Assembly: GCA_031178305.1 (NCBI GenBank)
Contig: JAPSJG010000019.1
Coordinates: 1-19,701 of the forward strand
Direction of reading: 5' to 3'
Origin: Sinorhizobium sp.
Lineage (GTDB): Bacteria; Pseudomonadota; Alphaproteobacteria; Rhizobiales; Rhizobiaceae
DNA length: 19,701 nucleotides
This document shows, one piece after another, positions 14,575-19,701 of the stretch. The position numbers were made by a program, and so were the translations under genes. Position 1 is the first letter of the stretch, and each line of letters starts with the position of its first letter. The notes beneath the pieces were generated by a model. The model saw only the letters and a program-made list of their open reading frames with translations. It had not been told where the DNA came from and ran no database searches.

Positions 14575-14660
14575 AGGGGGGCGTATCGCATGCAGATGAG
14601 GGAGGGGGCATCTGCTGCACCAGGACACGCCAGGAGAACCTGCGTTGCTTCATCACCTGG
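14539..14660 (-). ncRNA. candidate trans-acting small RNA, three stem-loops
   Basis: Read on the minus strand there are three stem-loops in series. The first is ACGCAGG/CCTGGCGT with a TTCT loop and one bulge (14627-14645). The second is GCAGATG/CATCTGC with the loop CCCCCTCCCT (14592-14615). The third is the 9-bp terminator with U6 (14539-14574). A C/U-rich loop able to pair with Shine-Dalgarno sequences, between a 5' hairpin and an intrinsic terminator, is the typical plan of rhizobial trans-encoded sRNAs (for example the alpha-r7 and alpha-r14 families). No open frame with protein-like composition is present. The 5' end near 14660 is a guess; I found no consensus promoter. I cannot assign it to a named sRNA. 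Confidence 0.65.
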
Positions 14661-14705
14661 GGATATTCTTAACAACCCGAAGCAATGACGCCAAACTTCG
14701 ATCCA

Positions 14706-14740
14706 GGTCGATACTCATTCCCAAAGTCTTACTATCGACC
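14706..14740. promoter_or_regulatory. perfect 8-bp inverted repeat upstream of the candidate sRNA
   Basis: GGTCGATA (14706-14713) and TATCGACC (14733-14740) are exact inverted copies 19 bases apart, about 45-80 bases upstream of the assumed sRNA start. The equivalent positions of the two half-sites are 27 bases apart, so a dimer would have to span or loop the DNA. A regulator site or an RNA hairpin are both possible. Confidence 0.4.
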
Positions 14741-14921
14741 CGTAACTAAATTTCCATGTCGCCGGGCGGTTCATCTTCAGCTTCATCGCCCATTTCATAG
14801 GGGGAATATAGCTGAGTCGGCAGCCTGCCGCTATCATTAGATTCAGCCAATAAAATACTGTGGGTTTCTACGCCGTCGGAGCGCGAATTCATGCCCTGGC
14901 CATTCATTTATTCGGGGAAGG
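14741..14921. other. non-coding stretch between the sRNA region and the DUF922-like gene
   Basis: No gene is seen here. It is somewhat AT-rich (14740-14760 and 14850-14915). It holds one small inverted repeat (CGGCA/TGCCG near 14818-14830) and no clear terminator for the minus-strand gene ending at 14922. Confidence 0.5.
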
Positions 14922-15551
14922 TCAACGCGCGGATTTCTTAAGTGTTTCCAGCCGGTATTGCAGCAGCCGGATCATGCGGCGGTCGAAATTCGCCGCTTCG
15001 GTACGGTCGAAACGCGCCTGATCCTTGTCATGGCTCTCGACTTCCCGTGCGCTCACCTCGGTGACACGGGCCTGCATCCGCTCACAATCGGCTTCCGGTT
15101 TGAGCGACAGAAATGCCTTTTCCATTTGACGGGCGTGGTTGCGGGCAATCTCCGCATGGCGCTCCTCGTGGCGCTTGATATCTGACGCAAGCGTATCCCA
15201 GACGAGTGCCAGGTCGCGGTTTGCCTGATTGCGATACTTCCAACGCGGCAAAATGATGCGCGTGCTGAGCGTCACGCGTGCCGAGCCGACTGCGCATCGC
15301 CCGCCGCGGCTGACATAGGTGATCGTACCGCCGAACCTGATGCGCGTTGCGCCGGGGTGGCGCGTGCCGGTGGACTTCATCATCGGCCCGGCGGCGGCGA
15401 GTGCCTTATCGAGCTCCGCCGCCGTGCGCCCGCCGATCGCGAAGTAGGAGATACTCTTGCTGAACACGGTTTCACCCGAGGCGCTCGCGAACGGAAAGCC
15501 GACGAGCACTGCGATCATGGCGGCTTTAAGCGATACATGCACTCGCGACAT
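14922..15551 (-). CDS. secreted DUF922-like putative zinc-dependent protease
   Basis: A 209-residue protein. The ATG at 15551 gives a clear Sec signal peptide (about 1-26, cleavage after ASASG), while the open frame further upstream encodes nothing like it. The motif HEERH at 128-132 is an HExxH zinc site with a further His139 seven residues on, inside a helix. Preceding it is the conserved RYxxxx...W region (WDTLASDIKRHEERH). This pattern is that of DUF922, a family annotated as secreted putative zinc-dependent proteases; activity has not, to my knowledge, been shown. Cys86 and Cys154 could form a disulfide in the periplasm. It is transcribed away from folP, 152 bases apart. The substrate is unknown. 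Confidence 0.82.
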   Translation of the reverse strand: MSRVHVSLKAAMIAVLVGFPFASASGETVFSKSISYFAIGGRTAAELDKALAAAGPMMKSTGTRHPGATRIRFGGTITYVSRGGRCAVGSARVTLSTRIILPRWKYRNQANRDLALVWDTLASDIKRHEERHAEIARNHARQMEKAFLSLKPEADCERMQARVTEVSAREVESHDKDQARFDRTEAANFDRRMIRLLQYRLETLKKSAR

Positions 15552-15703
15552 CGGTCGGTACTCTTCGGTTGAACTTCGTCCAAGCTTGGGGCATAGCCGA
15601 GGCGAGCGCAACAGAAAATCAAGCTCGCGACCGAGGCGCGGGTGCAGCTTTCCTATTCCGTCCAGGCTGAGCAGGAGCCATTGAGCCCGAGGACCGCCGC
15701 AAG

Positions 15704-16573
15704 ATGACCTACGATCCGTTTCGGACTTTCCATTGGAAATTGGCGCATGGGCGCAGTCTCGAACTGGGCCCACGGGGCGTCTTGATGTCGATCGTCAATG
15801 TCACGCCGGATTCCTTTTCCGACGGCGGCCGTTTCATGGATGTCGAGATCGCCGTCGCGGCTGCATTGCATGCGGTCGAGGAGGGTGCGGCGATCGTCGA
15901 TATTGGCGGCGAATCCACCCGTCCCGACGCAACTCCGGTCAGCGCGGAGGAGGAGCAGGCGCGCATTCTTCCGGTGATCGAGACGCTTGCACGCCGCACC
16001 GATGCGATCCTCTCCGTCGACACCTACCGTGCCGAGACGGCGCAGCTCGCCGTCGATGCCGGCGCGCATATCGTCAACGACGTACATGGGCTCCAGCGCG
16101 AACCGGCAATCGCGCAAATCGCGGCCAGGACGGGGGCGGGTCTCTGCATCATGCATACCGGTCGCGATCGCCAGAAACTGGCCGACGTCATCGAGGACCA
16201 GTTCCATTTCCTCGAGCGCTCGCTCGAGATTGCCGCCGATGCCGGCGTCGGCCGCGAGCACATCGTGCTCGATCCTGGCTTTGGTTTTGCCAAGGACACG
16301 GCCGAGAATCTGGAACTGATGGCACGTTTCGGCGAACTGCACCGGCTTGCGGCGCCGCTCCTCGTGGGCACGTCGCGCAAGCGCTTCATCGGGGCGGCAA
16401 CCGGCCGCGACGCTCAGGACCGGGACGTGGGCACCGCGGCGACGACGGCGCTGCTGCGAGCCGCGGGGGCTGCGATTTTTCGGGTGCATGATGTCGCAAT
16501 CAACAGGGATGCGCTGGTGGTCGCCGATGCTATGCTGGCGGCAAAGACCAGCCGACGGGACACGAAGTCATGA
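15704..16573 (+). CDS. folP: dihydropteroate synthase
   Basis: A 289-residue DHPS, joining p-aminobenzoate to hydroxymethyl-dihydropterin diphosphate to give dihydropteroate; it is the sulfonamide target. All family boxes are present: VNVTPDSFSDGG (31-42), DIGGESTRP (66-74), SVDTYR (104-109), the pterin-binding LDPGFGFAK (189-197), GTSRKRFIG (222-230) and FRVHDV (259-264). GAGGA at 15689-15693 supports the ATG at 15704. It is the first gene of folP-folB-folK; its stop overlaps the folB start (ATGA), which suggests translational coupling. Confidence 0.98.
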   Translation: MTYDPFRTFHWKLAHGRSLELGPRGVLMSIVNVTPDSFSDGGRFMDVEIAVAAALHAVEEGAAIVDIGGESTRPDATPVSAEEEQARILPVIETLARRTDAILSVDTYRAETAQLAVDAGAHIVNDVHGLQREPAIAQIAARTGAGLCIMHTGRDRQKLADVIEDQFHFLERSLEIAADAGVGREHIVLDPGFGFAKDTAENLELMARFGELHRLAAPLLVGTSRKRFIGAATGRDAQDRDVGTAATTALLRAAGAAIFRVHDVAINRDALVVADAMLAAKTSRRDTKS

Positions 16574-16941
16574 CTGCGACCTACACGATCACCCTGAAGA
16601 ACTGCGCCTTTTTTGCCCGCCATGGCGTTCTCGACGAGGAGGAGTTCCTTGGGCAGCGTTTCTTCGTCGACGCAGAGCTCGAAGTCGAGCAGGGCACCGC
16701 GCTTGTGGAGGATTGCATCGACGATACCGTGCACTACGGCATCGCCTTCGCGGAAATCGAGAGGATCGTAACCGGACGCAGGCGCTATCTGATCGAGGCC
16801 CTTGCCCTCGAAGTCGCGAAGACGCTTTGCGCCCGTTTCCAGCAGGTCAGGCGCGCGAAAGTCTCCATCCGCAAGCCGAATGCCCCGGTTCCTGGCATTT
16901 TGGATTACGTCGAAGTCACGGTCGAGCATGTCGCCGGATAA
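16570..16941 (+). CDS. folB: dihydroneopterin aldolase
   Basis: A 123-residue enzyme splitting dihydroneopterin into hydroxymethyl-dihydropterin and glycolaldehyde. The family marks are FFARHGVLDEE (14-24), the substrate-anchoring Glu in LIEALA (Glu76), VHYG (55-58) and the catalytic Lys102 in IRKPNAPVPG. The start overlaps the folP stop by four bases, and folK starts 14 bases before its end. Length is normal for the family. Confidence 0.97.
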   Translation: MTATYTITLKNCAFFARHGVLDEEEFLGQRFFVDAELEVEQGTALVEDCIDDTVHYGIAFAEIERIVTGRRRYLIEALALEVAKTLCARFQQVRRAKVSIRKPNAPVPGILDYVEVTVEHVAG

Positions 16942-17452
16942 GAGTTGGCGCCGCGCGACGCTCGGTCTCGGCGGCAATATCGGAGAGCCGCGCCGGGCGA
17001 TGGCGGACGCGCTGCGGGCTCTCGACGAGCGGCCGGATTGTCGCGTCGGCGCCGTATCGAGGCTTTACCGAACTCCGCCATGGGGCAAGACGGACCAGGA
17101 CTGGTTCTTCAATGCCTGTGCCGAGGTCGAGACGACGCTCGGCCCAGAAGCGCTGCTCCAAGTCTGTCTCGAGATCGAGCGGATGATGAAGCGGGTGCGC
17201 AACGAACGCTGGGGGCCGCGGACGATCGATATCGACGTCTTGACTTTTGAGGGCGCGAGTGCCGCAAGCGAAATCCTGCAGCTGCCACATCCGCGCATGA
17301 TTGAGCGCGGCTTCGTCTTGATGCCGCTTGCCGATTTTGCGGCGGATCTCGAGGTGCAGGGTCGGACCGTCAGTGAGTGGCTGGGCGAGGCGGACGTCGG
17401 GGGAATCGAGATCGCCGACGAGGATGTGGACTGGTGGCGCAAGTGCGAGTGA
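16928..17452 (+). CDS. folK: 2-amino-4-hydroxy-6-hydroxymethyldihydropteridine diphosphokinase
   Basis: A 174-residue HPPK, which transfers pyrophosphate from ATP to hydroxymethyl-dihydropterin, giving the folP substrate. The ATG at 16928 fits the family start (TLGLGGNIGEP at 11-21). Further marks are RTPPWGKTDQDWFFNACAEV (48-67) and RWGPRTIDIDVL (94-105), with the metal-binding Asp101 and Asp103. It overlaps the end of folB by 14 bases and has only a weak binding site, so its translation probably depends on folB. Gene order P-B-K is common in rhizobia; folE and folC are not in the window. Confidence 0.97.
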   Translation: MSPDKSWRRATLGLGGNIGEPRRAMADALRALDERPDCRVGAVSRLYRTPPWGKTDQDWFFNACAEVETTLGPEALLQVCLEIERMMKRVRNERWGPRTIDIDVLTFEGASAASEILQLPHPRMIERGFVLMPLADFAADLEVQGRTVSEWLGEADVGGIEIADEDVDWWRKCE

Positions 17453-17480
17453 TTGGCAACTCTTAATCTGGAAGGCGGTT

Positions 17481-18002
17481 ATGCGTTTACTGGTGGTGAC
17501 TGACATTCATGGTCGGCCCGGTTTCGCCAATTGCCTGTCGCTCCGGTTGTCCAGCCGCAAGCAAATGATTGTCCGCACCATCGGCCTGTCCGAACTGCTC
17601 GGCGTGGATTGCACGGGCGAAAGCTTGCACAGGCGTCTCGTTGAGGGCGACGGATTCGTGCAGGCTGCCAAGCGCCTGATCGATCTGGCGGAGCATGCCG
17701 ACGTGGCGCTCGGCTATAGCGCAGGCGGAATGGTTCTGTGGCAGAGCGTGCTTCACGGCCTCTCGGTCGATCGCCTGATCTGCATTTCCTCGACCCGGCT
17801 GCGCCAGGTGAGCGCTGCCGCCGTGCCAATTCCTGTCCTGGCCGTTTTCGGCGAGAATGATAGGAACCGGCCCGCCGACGCATGGGGCACGTGCTCGCGT
17901 GTGCAGACGTATCTTATTTCCGGGGCCGGGCACGACTTCTACGCCACAGAGGGACCCGCGCGAGACCTCTGTCTTGCAAAGGTCGCGAACTTCCTGAGAT
18001 GA
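17481..18002 (+). CDS. small alpha/beta hydrolase-fold protein
   Basis: A 173-residue protein with GGAAGGCGG just before the ATG, 28 bases after folK, so probably co-transcribed with the folate genes. The nucleophile elbow GYSAGG gives Ser80; Asp127 in FGENDRN and His151 in GAGHDFY complete a plausible triad. The N-terminus LLVVTDIHGR is like a group of short hydrolases that begin VTDIFGR. Although it looks like a metallophosphatase D-x-H motif, the rest does not fit one. At 173 residues it is a compact domain with no lid insert. The substrate is unknown. A folate role is suggested only by position. Confidence 0.82.
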   Translation: MRLLVVTDIHGRPGFANCLSLRLSSRKQMIVRTIGLSELLGVDCTGESLHRRLVEGDGFVQAAKRLIDLAEHADVALGYSAGGMVLWQSVLHGLSVDRLICISSTRLRQVSAAAVPIPVLAVFGENDRNRPADAWGTCSRVQTYLISGAGHDFYATEGPARDLCLAKVANFLR

Positions 18003-18049
18003 ATACTATACAACGGAGTTCCGGCGGCTGACGCTTCCACCCGACCAGC

Positions 18050-18116
18050 TGGACATCCAGCCATTCAAGGTGCCACAGCGACCTTTGCGCGTCTGATAAG
18101 ACGCGCGGCGCTGCAA
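18050..18116. repeat. inverted copy of the 13705-13770 intergenic module
   Basis: The reverse complement reads TTGCAGCGCCGCGCGTC and so on through CGCTGTGGC and CTTGAATGGCTGGATGTC, following 13705-13770 block for block. The perfect stem GCGCGTC/GACGCGC with loop TGATAA lies at 18087-18106. It sits in the 179-base gap between two convergent genes, where it may also act as a bidirectional terminator. Confidence 0.75.
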
Positions 18117-18181
18117 GGGAAGTCGGTCCAAGGGAACGCCTTGCCGCGGGCGACCGCACCTAAATTTGGGAGTAGAGCAAA

Positions 18182-18736
18182 CTATTTGATCGAGCCGACG
18201 GCGACATTGTCCATCTGCCGATTTAGGCTGACGCCGATGACCGGCACCATGGTGTCCTCGACCTTGACGGAAATGGTGATGTTCATCGTCTCGCCATCCT
18301 GCAACCGGGCGATCATCGCGCCGTTGAGCTTCTTGCGGTTGATGCCGACGACAACCTTGTCGTTCGCGACATTACCGGAGACGATATCAAGGCCTTGGCC
18401 GTCCGCACCGTCGAGGAACTTTCCGGTGTACTTGCCGCCCTTCTGCGTGATCATCGCGGACATCGGCTGCTTGAAAACGCCGACGCGACAAGAGCCCTCA
18501 AGCTTTATTCCAGCCTCGCGGCCCGGGGCTGGTTCGCCCGTCAGGTCGCAGGTGAATTTCGTTCCCTTGTATTTGCCGGCGACGATTTCGCCCGGGCCCT
18601 TCCACTGCCCGGCGACCTTCTCAAAGAATGCCTTGTCGCGGGTGCCGGAATATGCAGGCGCGGCAAGGCCGACTGCAGCGGCTGCAAGCGCGATGGCGGC
18701 AACGCCGCGAACGATCAAAGAAGGGCGCGAGAACAT
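18182..18736 (-). CDS. secreted protein of unknown function
   Basis: A 184-residue protein. The ATG at 18736 has AAGGAT a few bases upstream; an in-frame start at 18778 is less likely. Residues 1-30 form a signal peptide (basic start, Ala/Leu core, APAYSG). The mature part is mostly beta: it begins AFFEKVAGQWKGPGEIVAGK and has two cysteines about 20 residues apart (in FTCDLTGE and GSCRVG) that may form a disulfide. The G-W-G-G-x-I-x-G-x-x-x-G opening is reminiscent of lipocalin-like barrels, but I do not recognise the family and give no function. It is convergent with the hydrolase gene. A GTTAACCAT word lies 55 bases upstream. Confidence 0.85.
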   Translation of the reverse strand: MFSRPSLIVRGVAAIALAAAAVGLAAPAYSGTRDKAFFEKVAGQWKGPGEIVAGKYKGTKFTCDLTGEPAPGREAGIKLEGSCRVGVFKQPMSAMITQKGGKYTGKFLDGADGQGLDIVSGNVANDKVVVGINRKKLNGAMIARLQDGETMNITISVKVEDTMVPVIGVSLNRQMDNVAVGSIK

Positions 18737-18790
18737 AAACGATCCTTGATGGTGAGCGTCCGAAAATCTGGTTACCACATTTGCGTGAAA

Positions 18791-18799
18791 ATGGTTAAC
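18791..18799 (-). promoter_or_regulatory. candidate CtrA half-site
   Basis: On the minus strand the word reads GTTAACCAT, the same half-motif found at 13164-13172 before the HPt gene. It lies 55-63 bases upstream of the start at 18736, a promoter-proximal position. No second TTAA at seven bases is present, so this is only a half-site. Confidence 0.35.
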
Positions 18800-18823
18800 G
18801 GAGAGTTTCCTTGCCTGCGCGTT

Positions 18824-19701
18824 TCACCGGTCGCCTGAGTCCCCCAATCTCGACGAGCCTGGCGCCAAATCGGCGAGGAAATCGCCTATTCCCGGGCGTT
18901 TCAGCGCGCGGAACGGCATCGGCCGGCAGAGGTCCATCGCCGCAATGCCAATGCGCGCGGTCATGAGGCCGTTCACCACGCCCTCGCCAAGGCGAGCGGA
19001 AAGCTTCGAAGCGAGCCCATGGCCGACGACCTGCTGGACGAGGCTGTCGCCCACGGCAATCGAACCGGTGACGGCGAGGTGGGCGATAACGTCCCGCATC
19101 AGTCTCAAGAGGCCCAGCGTGCCTGGCCGGCCGCCATAAAGCTCCGCCATAGCGCGAATCATCCGGGTCGATTCGTAGAGAACATAGCCAAGATCGACGA
19201 GCGCCCGAGGGCTGACAGCGGTGACGATCGAAACACGTTTGGACGCGGCGAGAATGATTCGGCGGGCCTCACGATCGAGCGGTGCCAAAAGCTCGCGTTC
19301 GGCCAGTTCGACGAGATGCGGCGCGTCGATGATCTCACCTTCCGTTTCCACGAGCCGCGTCCGGCCTCTTGCGGTGCGGGGATTGGCGCCGAGAGAATGG
19401 ACGAGCCTCGAGATCGCACCCCGCGCGACCTTGCTGTTGGCCTGTTCCGCCGCCTTGGCGATGTCGATTTTTAGCCTCTGGATCGCCGTCAGTTGCATCA
19501 TGCCCACGAGTTCGCGGACAATAACGACAAGGAAGGCGAGGGCGCCGATGGCCACGACCGTCATCGCCGCATAGCCAAGCCAGTCGGTACGGGCAAACAG
19601 ATCGCGCACCAGGCGATCAGTCCAGACGCCGACAGCGAGCGAAAGCACGATAGCCGCCGCGCCGAAAGCGATCTTGCCAAAGGACAGGCGGCTGCGACGC
19701 G
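18824..19701 (-). CDS. YcjF/TIGR01620-type (DUF697) inner-membrane protein, N-terminus outside the window
   Basis: The frame is open to the window edge; 291 residues are visible. Two membrane helices near the start (GKIAFGAAAIVLSLAVGVW, then WLGYAAMTVVAIGALAFLVV) are followed by a helical region. Then come AERELLAPLDREARRIILAA, SPRALVDLGYVL and a hydrophobic segment with GRPGTLGLLRLM, the pattern of the DUF697 region of YcjF-like proteins. These are inner-membrane proteins often encoded next to YcjX, a GTPase-like stress protein, which would lie beyond the right edge. A GTG at 19648 is internal, since family-like sequence continues upstream of it. The role is not well established. Confidence 0.85.
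   Translation of the reverse strand, partial: RRSRLSFGKIAFGAAAIVLSLAVGVWTDRLVRDLFARTDWLGYAAMTVVAIGALAFLVVIVRELVGMMQLTAIQRLKIDIAKAAEQANSKVARGAISRLVHSLGANPRTARGRTRLVETEGEIIDAPHLVELAERELLAPLDREARRIILAASKRVSIVTAVSPRALVDLGYVLYESTRMIRAMAELYGGRPGTLGLLRLMRDVIAHLAVTGSIAVGDSLVQQVVGHGLASKLSARLGEGVVNGLMTARIGIAAMDLCRPMPFRALKRPGIGDFLADLAPGSSRLGDSGDR

Noticed and set aside
17481..17520. VTDIHG at the start of the hydrolase considered as a metallophosphatase motif
   Set aside because: The later metal-binding blocks of metallophosphatases are absent, while a complete Ser-Asp-His triad with a nucleophile elbow is present.

Overview
The window looks like a chromosomal segment of an alphaproteobacterium of the Rhizobiales, most likely Sinorhizobium/Ensifer or a close relative. 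The evidence is the GC-rich codon use, separate petA-petB-petC genes of the alphaproteobacterial type, a giant GPR/RgsE-type growth pole protein (known from Agrobacterium and Sinorhizobium), and several short palindromic intergenic repeats of the rhizobial RIME/mosaic kind. No phage, transposase or CRISPR array is visible; this is mostly core chromosome.

Layout. 1-2332 (+): the 3' end of one ABC exporter half-transporter, then a complete paralogous half-transporter (membrane domain plus ATPase). 2647-5425 (+): petA (Rieske), petB (cytochrome b) and petC (cytochrome c1), the whole cytochrome bc1 complex, closed by a clear intrinsic terminator. 5504-5725: a possible gene remnant running into a nested palindromic RIME-like element. 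5774-6196 (-): a small VOC/glyoxalase-fold protein. 6519-12794 (-): one 2091-residue gene, the growth pole ring protein GPR/RgsE, with two N-terminal membrane segments, about 1700 residues of coiled coil built from internal repeats, a Pro-rich linker and a conserved C-terminal block. It is divergent from a small single-domain histidine phosphotransfer (HPt) gene at 13291-13659 (+). Their shared 496-bp intergenic region carries sequences like CtrA and DnaA sites. 14062-14382 (+): an adrenodoxin-type [2Fe-2S] ferredoxin flanked by two directly repeated copies of an intergenic element. 14539-14660 (-): a candidate three-hairpin small RNA with a CU-rich anti-Shine-Dalgarno loop and a strong U6 terminator, with a perfect inverted repeat upstream. 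14922-15551 (-): a secreted DUF922-like HExxH protein. 15704-18002 (+): folP-folB-folK (late folate branch), closely followed by a small alpha/beta hydrolase. 18182-18736 (-): a secreted protein of unknown function. 18824 to the window end (-): the C-terminal part of a YcjF/TIGR01620-type (DUF697) inner-membrane protein.

How the genes work together. PetABC form one respiratory complex (quinol to cytochrome c). FolP, FolB and FolK act in the pterin branch of dihydrofolate synthesis and are translationally coupled. RgsE/GPR organises unipolar growth; its neighbouring HPt gene and the CtrA-like sites suggest, by inference, a link to the cell-cycle phosphorelay. The items I would look at first are the candidate sRNA with its upstream inverted repeat, the rgsE/HPt divergent control region, and the internal repeat architecture of rgsE.
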